Assembly: GCF_007655135.1 (NCBI RefSeq)
Contig: NC_045131.1
Span: 24,970,001 to 25,034,000 of the forward strand
Reading direction: 5' to 3'
Length of the DNA: 64,000 nt
From: Punica granatum
Lineage: Eukaryota > Streptophyta > Magnoliopsida > Myrtales > Lythraceae
A program made the position numbers and the translations under genes. Shown in pieces: positions 37,430-48,926 of this stretch; positions within the stretch are counted from its first letter, which is position 1, and each line of letters starts with the position of its first letter. The notes under the pieces were generated by a model. That model ran no database searches and was not told the origin of the DNA. It was given only the letters and a program-made list of their open reading frames with translations.

Positions 37430-37606
37430 ATGAAGAGATGTGAAGCTCCTGCTCTGTTGGGACCTAAATTTGGACGTTGAATCTTCTGAAGCGTGGCTCC
37501 AGTTTATGCAGTCCATTGATCACGTAAAAGAAATTGATCAAATTTATCAGAAGACTACTGGAAGTAGCTTTCGGGAGGTTCTGAATCCAAGACTCACTCT
37601 TCGCAG
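37430..37606 (+). other. Probable 3' UTR of the CofD-like gene
   Basis: Follows the TAG stop directly. It is GC-richer than the DNA beyond 37750 and has a diverged second copy at 62482-62662, which shows this stretch was once part of a larger duplicated unit. No AATAAA signal is obvious within it. Confidence 0.5.
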
Positions 37607-39063
37607 GTGAATGTCCTGTATCCTGTTGTGGGCAGGCAGGTCTCCGCAGCCTCGATCACTCATTGACCGAGCAGATGTGATTCAAACTATTCAGAGACTT
37701 GACTTTTCTGTTGCTGCATATCAGAATAGGCATCCATGTCCATGTTGAAGGAAACAATTAAATATGATATATTTGGCCATGAAAATCATGATAAACTAAA
37801 ACTCTGGTTTACATATCCACTTGTCAATTCTTCGTTTTTTCTTATTTTTCTCTTTCCTTTCTTTTCTTTGTAATATTTCTTTTGCTTTTCCGATGCTGCT
37901 AATTTAAATTTTATTTGATAAATTACTGAAGTTTGTTTAAGATATTTAAATTAACTTTTTTATACATCATATCTAATTTGTATGCCCATGGAAATACCAA
38001 GTGTTAGCCATTTACCAATTGTTCCTTATTTTTTTCAACCCTCATTTCAAATACTTTTCATTTCTTCTTTCTAATTTACTTTTTATTATGTCCGAAAAAT
38101 TTCAAAAATACTATGTCCCATTTCTTTTATAAATATAGGAGAAAGATATTGACCAACAAAAATAAAAAAGATATTGACTTTAGCTCATTATATTCTCATT
38201 AGCAGTATTATGTTAATACTCAATCTTATATATTATATACATGTAATCGTTACAGCCTTGAATTTTTACCAATACATCCAATTATAAATACACCTAATAT
38301 TCTAATAAAAAGACAACTTCTCTCATGCATCATATATACAGCAAAAATATTATATATTGGGTATAGGGCTTATCTTCTGCTAGACATAAATAGATAAATA
38401 TATTGAGATATAACAATGAATAACAATTGAGAATTCAAAAAAAAATGTAAAAAAGAAAGCATAAAATGAAGGATGAAAATGGATTGAAGGAGAGAATTTA
38501 ATATGATTTAATAAATAGACTTACAACCTAAACAATTTATATTATTGGATCCCATTGGCATACTCTCATATGATAATATATTTTTATATGGGTCCATGAA
38601 TTTATTGAAAATTAAGAATCCATGATTTTTACGAAAATTACCTTTAAAAAATTGTGATTTATATAAATTAGTTTATGTATTTATAATTTTATTGTTGGAA
38701 ATTTTTTTTTTGACCTGCAGCATTGCACGATATATCACCTAGTATTCCTTAAAAAGTCTTGGTAACATCATATTATTATTATAATGTATGTGTCCTGTTC
38801 CAAATCAACGCTTATTTCTTGTTGTAACTTGTAATCTCAATTGTTGATCTCTCTTTTAGCTTGGGACATTCCGCTTTTATGCTTCACGCTTCCATTCGAA
38901 AATCTATTTTATAAAAATTTGACAGTGACCTGATATCCGCTAAGAGAGGATGCGATTCCCCTCATTCATAATCAGTGAATTTGTAAAGCATATATATATC
39001 TCAATTTTGGCCAGAAAGAAAAAGAAAGGCATATCTGAATCAAGAATATATGATCATATGAAA
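37607..39063. other. AT-rich intergenic DNA
   Basis: No gene or complete element recognised. Long AT-rich stretches run from 37750 to 38760. Confidence 0.6.
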
Positions 39064-39064
39064 G

Positions 39065-39300
39065 CATTTATTCATCGTTATAAACGCAATAAACCTCCAT
39101 AAGCTTTGGCAAAATTTGGCAAACAAATCAAATCCGATAGATTAATGTTTTAGATAAAAGGAAAAAGAAAAAAAAAACAGCATTTATTCATCGTTATAAA
39201 CGCAATAAACCTCCGTAAGCTTTGGCAAAATTTGGCAAACAAACCAAATTCGATATATATATATATATATAAATGTTTTAGATAAAAGGAAAAAGACAAA
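39065..39300. repeat. 116-bp direct tandem duplication
   Basis: CATTTATTCATCGTTATAAA starts units at 39065 and 39181; both continue through AAGCTTTGGCAAAATTTGGC to an A-rich tail. The second unit carries a TA run (39254-39271) absent from the first. Confidence 0.88.
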
Positions 39301-40331
39301 AAGTGATGTTTTAGATAAAAAGAAAAAGAAAAAGAAAAGTGATGGTTCAGATGGGTTTGGCCAATTGAGCCATGGTGGGCTCGAGTGGCACCGGTCTGTT
39401 ATCCTTCCACTGCCGGGGCGGGACGTTTTCGCTGCTCTGTCAAACCAGCCTGACACTGTACCCTCTACTCTAGAGGCTGCGAAGCCCTGGTCTCCGCCCA
39501 GACCACACGACCCAACTCTCAGCTTGGAGAGGGCATGCCAGTGGATAGCCACAGCGGACCCAGCCCAATGCAACCAAGCCCATGTCCCATCACCTTTAGT
39601 GCCCCCCGCTTAGTCACAAGCCCACGCTACTGAGCTCCGCAGCTGTGAGTGAGTGGCAGATAACTATGAACTCTTCACCAAGCAGATTGCTTCAACGAGT
39701 GTGGGATTGCTTTCTTGTATTCCAGTGAAAGTAAAGAGTGGCAAAGTGTTGAGAGAACCCCGAGCATTGGAAGGACAAAAGTCCCAAGGGAACGGGTTGA
39801 TACGAACTCATTGTTGCGCCACGTCGCCACCGGCTTTGGGATCGAACACAGTGCAACTTTCTTATCGTGTATGGATTTAACTTGACTACCACCTGCATAA
39901 ATGGTGTCAGCTTGGATATCTCTGCAGCCTGTGCTCATTCTCTGAAATGAACGAGATTCTCTGCACTTCAAGCACCCTATGCTTACTGGTCGAATCAATG
40001 CTGCTCCATCGGAATCTTTATGGTGAGCTCTATCGATTCTTTCAGATCGGTTAGACAATCCTCTTCAGGTTCCCTTGTCCTTGGTTGGTCGGCTGATACG
40101 CAGTACATGCGGTTAAGAATACATGAGGTCCTCATGATATGGTTATAGATTTTAAAAGCTTAATGTTGGACGATCTGAAATTTCGCTTCTCTGTTGAACG
40201 AAAACTCATAAATTCCTGCAAATTAATTAAACTCCAGTTCCATGTGGTCTTACATATATGTTTATCGTAAGTACGCAAAGACATTTGAAACTGTATATAT
40301 AAACTAGGAAATGGCAGTTACTTCGACCCGA

Positions 40332-41444
40332 TCAAGCTGTCGGATAGGATGCTCTCATGGCTATACCGCAGAGACCTTCCTTGACATCCACGTCCCGAGC
40401 CATCCTAATGTATCCTTCCTCGCCCCATCCCGTGCCCCACGAATTTTTCACCAACCAATACTTGGTGCCATCATCGTCTGTTCCATATCCCACTGCAGAG
40501 ACCCCGTGGTTGAGCTCTGTCCCACATTCTCCCGTGAAAACACCTCCAGCATAGAACTGGAAATCAGAGCCACTGGCATCAATAGCAACAGACACCGGCT
40601 GGTTGGCGACTGCCTTTAGAAGAGCCGATTCATTGTTCTCCGGTACATCCTCGTGGCCAGCGATACTGGCTGCATGGGATGCTGCCTTCGTTGCATTGCA
40701 GGTGCCATCGACTCCTTGATAGGGATAATTCGCTTCGGTAGTGAGGCCTTTGTTTTCAATGATGAAATCAAATGCATTGTCCATGAGACCGCCTTGACAG
40801 CCCCGATTTTCACCTTTTGTATCGCAATCAACTAACTCCTGCACGGATAGAGAAACTAATTTTCCAGTTGTGATCTTGGTGATTCCTTCCATGGCTGCCG
40901 CAGCGGAGAACGCCCAACAACACCCTGTATAATTTGGAAGTGTGAAATTTCGAATACTACTACTTCTGAAATATGGGGAAAAGAAAAAGAAAAAAAACAT
41001 GTTTATCTGTGTACCACATTCGCCTTGGTCCTTGATCGGAGTCACAGCTCCTTTCTTTCGCCAATCAATGCTAGAAGGAACAGCAGTCTTGTTCTCGTAC
41101 TTGAATGGTGACTTCTTGTATGGCCTCGAACTGGAGGAGACATTGTAGCCATTCCAGTAAGCCCGAAATTCCTCGTTTGTCAGGTCCGCGAACTCATTGA
41201 TCCCTATCCAGTAAGTCTTGCTCCCCTCCCGGTTGAAAGACTCTATAAACTCCACATTGCTCTTGAAAATCCCGAACCTTTTCTCCCTCTCAACATCACT
41301 CACATACATACGGCGGTACTTGGTCATCCACTGCGCATGCTTGTCGAACATAGACGGCAGCTCGTGAAGCATCCGGGACCAGGATTGTGATGAACACAAC
41401 CCCAAAATGGCCACGGTTAGGTAAAAGGTCTTCATTCTGAGCAT
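40332..41444 (-). CDS. Papain-like cysteine protease, SAG39/SAG12 type, copy A
   Basis: Exon 1 is 41444-41015 and exon 2 is 40924-40332 (minus strand), giving 340 residues. The 90-bp intron is also open in frame, so a reading through it is misleading; GT-AG borders and the family motif place it exactly. Order: signal peptide (about 1-24), I29 inhibitor prodomain with an ERFNIN-like helix (residues 32-90), then the C1A peptidase. The catalytic set is present: Gln140, Cys146 (in CGCCWAFS), His283 and Asn304 (KNSWG). Cys145 replaces the Ser found in many papains, as is usual in this subfamily. There is no C-terminal KDEL or granulin domain. Relatives are vacuolar or secreted senescence proteases that degrade protein. 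A nearly identical paralogue lies 4.9 kb away. Confidence 0.95.
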   Translation of the reverse strand: MLRMKTFYLTVAILGLCSSQSWSRMLHELPSMFDKHAQWMTKYRRMYVSDVEREKRFGIFKSNVEFIESFNREGSKTYWIGINEFADLTNEEFRAYWNGYNVSSSSRPYKKSPFKYENKTAVPSSIDWRKKGAVTPIKDQGECGTQINMFFFFFFSPYFRSSSIRNFTLPNYTGCCWAFSAAAAMEGITKITTGKLVSLSVQELVDCDTKGENRGCQGGLMDNAFDFIIENKGLTTEANYPYQGVDGTCNATKAASHAASIAGHEDVPENNESALLKAVANQPVSVAIDASGSDFQFYAGGVFTGECGTELNHGVSAVGYGTDDDGTKYWLVKNSWGTGWGEEGYIRMARDVDVKEGLCGIAMRASYPTA

Positions 41445-41534
41445 GGAAGCCCTATTTTTTTCGATTAAGTAGTGGCGTATCTCGAAATGACTATGAACGA
41501 GCGAGTGAATGAGCAGAAACCAAACGAAGGAAGG

Positions 41535-41542
41535 TATTTATA
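41535..41542 (-). promoter_or_regulatory. TATA box of protease copy A
   Basis: TATAAATA on the minus strand, 91 bp upstream of the ATG, at the right distance for a short leader. The same box stands before copy B. Confidence 0.75.
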
Positions 41543-41544
41543 GG

Positions 41545-42597
41545 AAAGAATTACGTGAAATGTTGAAAATAATAAATAGCCAATTCAATTAATTAGAAAC
41601 ATTGGTTCCATTGGGGACAAACCCCTTCGTTCTATGCACTGTAATGAATTTATTGTACAGCCCCTGCGATGGCAATCCATTGAATATTTGATCTTAAGTC
41701 AAAACTTGTACCAGTTTATGTACGGACGTTATTTATTGCGATTTTGTAGTTCAGCCCCCTCAAATTCGATCAGCCTTGGTCACATTTGTTATCAATTGAT
41801 GCGATGCAATTCATGAACACCACAATATCCAATCATGATGACATCTCTTTATTTGTACGTACAACCTGATGGTAGAATATTGTTCAATATGCAACACACG
41901 TAACATTGTATTCCTAATGTGTTAAACTTGAAATAAAATTTTACTAATATGATTTAACTGACTTAGATAACCTGCTAATAATTTAGTAAAATAATAATTT
42001 GCATTGCATGAGAAAATAATATAATTTGACTCACTATCACGCATAATTTTTAAATAAATATTAATTATTATATAATTACGAAAGTCATGTGATTTTCATT
42101 TGAAAAGATAGAACATCTCTATACATCTTTCGATTTATTTTGGATTTCAAAATATTTTATCTATTAATTTTTATATTCAATTTAAAAATTACATATAACA
42201 ATGAAAAATAAATAAATATATTTGTATGCATAAATAAATAAAAAAATATAGAAAATATTTTTTAGAAATATGTGAGGCTTGTTTCTCTTATTTAATAAAA
42301 ATTGGAATGTTAAAATAAGAAATGGAAGGAAAACTAGTAAAAAGAAAATTGATTGATACATTTTAAAGAATTTATATTTGTGTAACATATATAAATATTT
42401 GTAGTTTCTCATTTGATAGTCATTATAGATCGTGTATCTGTATGAAATCTCAACTTATATATAAAGAATGATTACCATAACATGATTCAACATTTTGATT
42501 TGGGATAACTCCGAGCAATGATAATGGTTCAAAACAAACCTTCAATTTCAATATATTGAGAATTATGGAAAGGGTAGAAATGCAATTATAAAAAAAG
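41545..42597. other. Upstream AT-rich DNA of protease copy A
   Basis: About 1 kb duplicated almost exactly at 46442-47549. No further gene seen. A 76-codon AT-rich frame at 42182-42412 is shared by both copies only because of the duplication. Confidence 0.6.
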
Positions 42598-42605
42598 GAG
42601 AAATA

Positions 42606-42786
42606 GTTTTTTTTTTCGGTGTGTACCATGGTATCCAGAAGCCCAATGGGGTCTAACTAATCCAGTCTGAGATCGAGCATTAAAGGTTATTCTCCATCCC
42701 AACAAGTGCGCTTCTCAGGATTCGAACTTGTATTCTCCTCCTTATGGGGGTGAGCTGCTTATCACTCAGCCAACACTTTTGTTGGT
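42606..42786 (-). mobile_element. tRNA-derived SINE, unit 1
   Basis: On the minus strand it has an A box (TTGGCTGAGTGATAAGC) and about 35 bp later a B box (AAGTTCGAATCC), then a body of about 100 bp and a poly-A tail (poly-T on the plus strand at 42607-42616). GAGAAATA is duplicated at 42598-42605 and 42787-42794. It is too diverged and long to be a functional tRNA gene. Confidence 0.85.
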
Positions 42787-42914
42787 GAGAAATAATTTTT
42801 TACTTTCTATACTTCCATGGTAGTTATGGATAGAATATTACAAAAAACAGAAAAAAAAAAAGAGCATCCTGGTTTACTTCGCCGCCTTATTTATTCTTCC
42901 TTTTTATTTTTATT

Positions 42915-43365
42915 TTTTGGCTTTGAAGGATAATTCATTCATATAATGATGCAGCAATGGGTACAATCGGGCCAATTCATATCTCCATCTCCTGCCAAAG
43001 AAGACCTGAAGGGAGACCAGAGATGTCGATTGGGCCAATATGTTCCCAAAAGCATGCCCATCTAGCAATACTGTGAGCCAAAAAGTTTGCATCTCTAGGA
43101 ACATAGACTAAGGACCAAGAAACAAAGGATGAGAGTGCTCAAAAGACGGTTCAAAAACTCTTCATATTGGGGTTGAGAACTGAAGGTCTTTGCATCCCTT
43201 GAGAGGTGAAGGTGCTGACTCTTCATGTCTTGGACAATGTCGATCGCTTTGGTTAATCCATCCAACTCCCTTTCCATCGGAGGTGAGGCTGTAGAGTCGA
43301 AGGACCATGCTGAAATCAATGAGCCAAAAAGGTTGGTGCAGGCTATACCAATCCATGCTTCTGTT
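42915..43365 (-). pseudogene. Non-LTR-retrotransposon-type RNase H fragment, unit 1
   Basis: On the minus strand the segment reads NLFGSLISAWSFDSTASPP and later, in another frame, WSLVYVPRDANFLAHSIARW. This is the end of the RNase H-like domain (RVT_3 type) common in plant LINE-derived sequences. Frame shifts and stops separate the parts and no reverse transcriptase is attached, so it is a dead fragment. It borders the copia LTR directly. Confidence 0.6.
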
Positions 43366-43371
43366 GGGCAC

Positions 43372-44020
43372 GGGTGAACACCCAGGTTTATCGAATAATA
43401 ACTTGGCAAATAATAACTATGAGTCGTGAAATATTATTGGAACGGAAATAATAAATGAAGGATTATGAAGGCCACCGGGATTTAACATGGAAAACCCTCA
43501 GAGTGCGGAGGGAAAAAACACAAGGGACAAATGAGCAAAGATTCCACTATGTTATCAACTTGTTATACAGACACCAATCTCTCTATGGACCGACAGTATT
43601 TGGACCAAACACAACCTTCTTAGGGACCTACAACTCTCTCTGTGGTTAATATTCTGCACACCTTGAAAAATATCCCAATTACCAAATAATCTTGCCCCAG
43701 ACTCTCTCCGTGGAGTACACAATCTCTTACGCCCACACACCCCTCTCTCACACCGACGCTCGCTTTCTCGGTAGAGCAATTTGAGAGATGCGCTCTCTGT
43801 GGAGCTCTCTTCCTTGTGTTGGTGTCTCTTGAGCCGAAGGGAAGAATTCCTTATACTGGGTAAAGAAATTAATTAAATATTCATGCAAGTTGGCCAAATC
43901 TCTGCTCCGAATATTGAAAATGAGATTTTTGTCAGACTGTAATCCTTATCTTTTGTATTGCTTGCAATTTGCATGAACTCTTTTTCTTTTTAATCATGTG
44001 GGGTCGGAGCTCACACAACA
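43372..44020 (-). repeat. Copia LTR carried in duplication unit 1
   Basis: About 649 bp, TGTTGGGC...CTCACACAACA on the plus strand. It matches the LTR at 48311-48912 and is followed by the same polypurine tract and about 65 bp of copia interior (to 44085) before the duplication junction. It lacks about 29 bp seen in the other two LTR copies near 48597, but keeps about 95 bp that 48311-48912 has lost. Confidence 0.88.
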
Positions 44021-44824
44021 ATCTCCCCCTTTTGGCCCCATGGGGAGGAGATCCTTCGCCCGCTCCTCACTTGGAGTCCATCCCACGCTCCCATGGTGGG
44101 CTCGAGTGGCACTGGCCCGTTATCCTTCCACTGTCGGGAGCGGGACGTTTTCGTTGCTCTGTCAAACCAGCCTGACGCTGCACCCTCAACTCTAGAGGCT
44201 GTGAAGCCCGGGTCTCTGCCCAGGGGACACAACCCAACTCTCGGATTGGAATGGGCAGGCCAGTGGATAACCACAGCGGACCCAGCCCAATGTAACCAAA
44301 CCATGTCCCACGCTACTGAGCTCCGCAACTGTCAGTGAGTGGCAGATAACTATGAACTCTTCACCAAGCAGATTGCTTCAACCAGTGTGGGATTGCTTTC
44401 TAGTATTCCAGTGAAAGTAAAGAGTGGCAAAGTGTTAAGAGAGCCCCGAGCATTGGAAGGACAAAAGTCCCAAGGGAACGGGTTGATACGAACTCATTGT
44501 TACGCCACGTCGCCACCGGCTTTGGGATCGAACACAGTGCAACTTTCTTATCGTGCATGGATTTAACTTGACAACCACCTGCATAAATGGTATCAGCTTG
44601 GGTATCTCAGCAGCCTGTGCTCATTCTCTGAAATGAACGAGATTCTCTGCCCTTCAAGCACCCTATGCTTACTAGTCGAATCAATGCTGCTCCATCGGAA
44701 TCTTTATGGTGAGCTCTATCGATTCTTTCAGATAGGTTAGAGGTCAGTCGGCCGATATGCAGTGTTACATGCGGTTAAGAATACATGAGGTCCTCATGAT
44801 ATGGTTATAGATTTTAAAAGCTTA

Positions 44825-45057
44825 GGCTCTGTTTGGTTTCAGAGTTATATTTTAGAATCACAATTCTAACTTAATTCTACCCACTACAAAATAAAATAAC
44901 TCATACAAAGTCAAAGAGTGTGTTCCATTTATATTACTTTTTTCCACAACAAAACAACATAACTCTTACAAAGTCAAAGGGTGGACTCCATTTATACCAC
45001 TCAAAATCAAAATCAAAATCACAATTCTAAAATCCTACTATGAAACCAAACACCACC
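44825..45057. mobile_element. Tourist-like (PIF/Harbinger) MITE with empty-site control
   Basis: The termini are GGCTCTGTTTGGTTTC and, on the minus strand, GGTGGTGTTTGGTTTC. TTA is duplicated at 44822-44824 and 45058-45060. The other duplication unit has the uninterrupted site (AAAAGCTTAATGTTGG near 40157), so the insertion happened after the tandem duplication. 233 bp, non-coding. Confidence 0.93.
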
Positions 45058-45229
45058 TTAATGTTGGACGATCTGAAACTTCGCTTCTCTGTTGAACGAA
45101 AACTCATAAATTCCTGCAAATTAATTAAACTCCAGTTCCATGTGGTCTTACATATATGTTTATCATAAGTACGCAAAGACATTTGAAACTGTATATATAA
45201 ACTAGGAAATGGCAGTTACTTCGACCCGT

Positions 45230-46341
45230 TCAAGCTGTCGGATAGGATGCTCTCATGGCTATACCGCAGAGACCTTCCTTAACATCCACGTCCCGAGCCA
45301 TCCTAATGTATCCTTCCTCGCCCCATCCCGTGCCCCACGAATTTTTCACCAACCAATACTTGGTGCCATCATCATCTGTTCCATATCCCACCGCAGTGAC
45401 CCCGTGGTTGAGCTCTGTCCCACATTCTCCTGTGAAAAAACCTCCAGCATAGAACTGGAAATCAGAGCCACTGGCATCAATAGCAACAGACACCGGCTGG
45501 TTGGCGACTGCCTTTAGAAGAGCCGATTCATTGTTGGCCGGTACATCCTCATAGCTGGTGATACTGGCTGCACGGGATGCTGCCTTCATCGTATTGCAGG
45601 TGCCATCAACTCCTTCATAGGGATAATGCGCTTCGGTTGTGAGGCCTTTGTTTTGAATGATGAACTCAAATGCATTGTCCATGAGACCGCCTTGACAGCC
45701 CCGATTTTCACCTTTTGTATCGCAATCAACTAATTCCTGCACGGATAGGGGGATCAATTTTCCCGTTGTGATCTTGGTGATTCCTTCCATGGCTGCCACA
45801 GTGGAGAACGCCCAACAACACCCTGTGTTATTTGGAAGTGTTTAATTTCGAATACTACTACTGAAATATGGGGAAAAGAGAAAAAAAAAAAAAACATGTT
45901 TTTCTATGTACCGCATTCGCCTTGGTCCTTGATCGGAGTCACAGCTTCTTTCTTTCGCCAATCAATGCTAGAAGGTACAGCAGTCTTGTTCTCGTACTTG
46001 AATGGTGACTTCTTGTATTGCCTTGAACTGGAGGATACTTTGTAGCCATTCCAGTAAGCCCGAAATTCCTCGTTTGACAGGTCCGCGAACTCATTGATCC
46101 CTAGCCAGTAAGTCTTGTTCCCCTCCCGGTTGAAAGACTCTATAAACTCCACATTGCTCTTGAAAATTTCGAACCTTTTCTCCCTCTCAACATCACTCAC
46201 ATACATACGGCCGTACTTGGTCATCCACTGCGCATGCCTGTCGAACATGGACGGCAGCTCGTGAAGCATCCGGGACCAGGATTGTGATGAACACAACCCC
46301 AAAATGGCCACGGTTAGGTAAAAGGTCTTCATTCTGAGCAT
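45230..46341 (-). CDS. Papain-like cysteine protease, SAG39/SAG12 type, copy B
   Basis: Exon 1 is 46341-45912 and exon 2 is 45822-45230 (minus strand), with an 89-bp GT-AG intron, giving 340 residues, the same length as copy A. The signal peptide, I29 prodomain and C1A peptidase are intact, with Gln140, Cys146, His283 and Asn304 present. It differs from copy A at a modest number of residues, for example FSTVAAMEG instead of FSAAAAMEG after the active Cys, [11 protein letters not shown] instead of EANYPYQGVDG, and [10 protein letters not shown] instead of GHEDVPENNE. No stop or frameshift disturbs it, so both genes look functional. The same TATA box stands upstream. The 3' flank differs from copy A by a Tourist MITE. 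Confidence 0.95.
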
Positions 46342-46431
46342 GGAAGCCCTATTTTTTTCGATTAGGTACTGGCGTATCTCGAAATGACTATGAACAAGCG
46401 AGTGAATGAGCAGAAACCTAACGAATGAAGG

Positions 46432-46439
46432 TATTTATA
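46432..46439 (-). promoter_or_regulatory. TATA box of protease copy B
   Basis: TATAAATA on the minus strand, 91 bp before the ATG, as in copy A. Confidence 0.75.
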
Positions 46440-47557
46440 GGAAAGAATTACGTGAAATGTTGAAAATAATAAATAGCCAATTCAATTAATTAGAAACATT
46501 CGTTCCATCGGGGACAAACCCCTTCGTTTTATGCACTGTAATGAATTTATTGTGCAGTCCCAGCGATGGCAATCCATTGAATATTTGATCTTATGTCAAA
46601 AGTTGTACCAGTTTATGTACGGACGTTATTTATTGCGATTTTGTAGTTCAGCCCCCTCAAATTCGATCAGCCTTGGTCACATTTGTTATCAATTGATGCG
46701 ATCAAATTCATGAACACCACAATAGCCAATCATGATGACATCTCTTTATTTGTACGTACGACCTGATGGTAGAATATTGTTCAATATGCAACACCCGTAA
46801 CATTGTATTCCTAATGTGTTAAACTTGAAATAAAGTTGTACTTCTATGACGTAACTGACTTAGATAATCTCTTTTACTTTTTTCCTATTAATTTGTCTAA
46901 TGAAAGGTTCAAGAACCTAAGACCTGCTAATAATTTAGTAAAATAATAATTTGCATTGCATGAGAAAATAATATAATTTGACTCACTATCACGTATAATT
47001 TTTAAATAAATATTAATTATTATATAATTACGAAAGTCATGTGATTTTCATTTGAAAAGATAGAACATCTCTATACATCTTTCGATTTATTTTGGATTTC
47101 AAAATATTTTATCTATTAATTTTTATATTCAATTTAAAAATTACATATAACAATGAAAAATAAATAAATATATTTGTATGTATAAATAAATAAAAAAATA
47201 TAGAAAATATTTTTTAGAAATATGTGAGGCTTGTTTCTCTTATTTAATAAAAATTGGAATGTTAAAATAAGAAATGGAAGGAAAACTAGTAAAAAGAAAA
47301 TTGATTGATACATTTTAAAGAATTTATATTTGTGTAACATATATAAATATTTGTAGTTTCTCATTTGATAGTCATTATAGATCGTGTATCTGTATGAAAT
47401 CTCAACTTATATATAAAGAATGATTACCATAACATGATTCAACATTTTGATTTGGGATAACTCCGAGCAATGATAATGGTTCAAAACAAACCTTCAATTT
47501 CAATATATTGAGAATTATGAAAAGGGTAGAAATGCAATTATAAAAAAAGGAGAAATA

Positions 47558-47737
47558 GTTTTTTTTTCGGTGTGTACCATGGTATTCAGAAGCCCAATGG
47601 GGTCTAACTAATCCAGTCTGAGATCGAGCATTAAAGGTTATTCTCCATCCCAACAAGTGCGCTTCTCAGGATTCGAACTTGTATTCTCCTCCTTATGGGG
47701 GTGAGCTGCTTATCACTCAGCCAACACTTTTGTTGGT
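47558..47737 (-). mobile_element. tRNA-derived SINE, unit 2
   Basis: The duplicate of the SINE at 42606, with the same A and B boxes, poly-A tail and GAGAAATA flanks (47550-47557 and 47738-47745). It predates the segmental duplication. Confidence 0.85.
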
Positions 47738-47864
47738 GAGAAATAATTTTTTTAAGTTCTATACTTCCATTGTAGTTATGGATAGAATATTACAAAAAAC
47801 AGAAAAAAAAGAGCATCCTGGTTTAGCTCGCCGCCTTATTTATTCTTCCTTTTTATTTTTATTT

Positions 47865-48305
47865 TTTGGCTTTGAAGGATAATTCATTCATATAATGATG
47901 CAGCAATGGGTACAATCGGGCCAATTCATATCTCCATCTCCTGCCAAAGAAGACCTGAAGGGAGACCAGAGATGTCGATTGGGCCAATATGTTCCCAAAA
48001 GCATGCCCATCTAGCAATACTGTGAGCCAAAAAGTTTGCATCCCTAGGAACATAGACTAAGGACCAAGAAACAAAGGATGAGAGTGCTCAAAAGACGGTT
48101 CAAAAACTCTTCATATTGGGGTTGAGAACCGAAGGTCTTTGCATCCCTTGAGAGGTGAAGGTGCCGACTCTTCATGTCTTGGACAATGTCAATCGCTTTG
48201 GTTAATACATCCAGCTCCCTTTCCATCGGAAGTGAGGCTGTAGAGTCGAAGGACCATGCTGAAATCAATGAGCCAAAAAGGTTGGTGCAAGCTATACCAA
48301 TCCAT
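47865..48305 (-). pseudogene. RNase H fragment, unit 2
   Basis: The duplicate of 42915-43365 with the same broken frames. It lies directly against the copia LTR at 48311, which interrupts it after NLFGSLISAWSF and a few further upstream codons. Confidence 0.6.
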
Positions 48306-48310
48306 GCTTA

Positions 48311-48912
48311 TGTTGGGCCCGGAAAAACACCCAGGTTTATCGATTAATAACTTGGCAAATAATAATCTCCACTATGAGTCGCGAAATATATTGGGACAGA
48401 AATAATAAATGAAGGATTATGAAGGACACCGGGATTTAACATGGAAAACCCTCAGAGTGCGGAGGGAAAAACCACAAGGGACCAACGAGCAAAGATTCCA
48501 CTATGTTATCAACTTGTTATATAGACACCAGTCTCTCTATGGACCAACAATATTTGGACCGAACACAACCTTCTTAGGGACCTACAACTCTCTCTTCCTG
48601 GAGATCCAGAATATTAATTCTCTGTCATTAATATTTTGCACACCCCGAAAAATATCCCAATTACCAAATAATCTTGTCCCATTTTTCTCCGTGGAGTACA
48701 CAATCTCTTACGCCCATACGCCCCTCTCTCACACCGACGCTCGCTTAGAGGGTGAAGAAATTAATTAAATATTCATGCATGTTGACCAAATCTCTGCTCC
48801 AAATATTGAAGATGAGATTTTTGTCAGAGTGAAATCCTTATCTTTTGTATTGCTTGCAATTTGCATGAACTCTTTTTCTTTTTAATCATGTGGGGTCGGA
48901 GCTCACACAACA
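48311..48912 (-). repeat. 3' LTR of the antisense copia element
   Basis: 602 bp, TGTTGGGCCC...CTCACACAACA on the plus strand. It has lost about 95 bp near 48748 compared with the copy at 43372. Confidence 0.88.
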
Positions 48913-48926
48913 ATCCCCCCTTTTGG
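48913..48926 (-). other. Polypurine tract of the antisense copia element
   Basis: On the minus strand CCAAAAGGGGGGAT lies directly before the LTR start TGTTGTGTGAG. Confidence 0.7.

Larger units (their letters stand above)
39370..44090. repeat. Segmental tandem duplication, unit 1
   Basis: Unit 1 of two head-to-tail units that are nearly identical across protease gene, promoter, AT-rich DNA, SINE, RNase H fragment and a copia LTR. It starts at CCATGGTGGGCTCGAGTGG and ends about 70 bp beyond the LTR, inside copia internal sequence (GAGTCCATCCCA). The six bases CGCTCC at the junction match neither side. The next copy of CCATGGTGGG begins at 44091. Confidence 0.92.

Noticed and set aside
39653..39880. 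75-codon frame, also present at 44339-44566
   Set aside because: Conserved only because the region is duplicated; no domain, and the duplication is too young to show selection.
40925..41014. Reading the protease as one 370-residue frame through this stretch
   Set aside because: It would insert a Phe-rich segment right before the active-site Cys. GT-AG borders and the papain family motif show a 90-bp intron.
42182..42412. 76-codon AT-rich frame, duplicated at 47134-47364
   Set aside because: Consists of Phe, Ile, Tyr and Lys from AT-rich DNA; duplicated as part of the large unit.
42720..42786. Possible tRNA gene on the minus strand (A and B boxes)
   Set aside because: No cloverleaf could be paired; a body of about 100 bp, a poly-A tail and a target duplication show a SINE.
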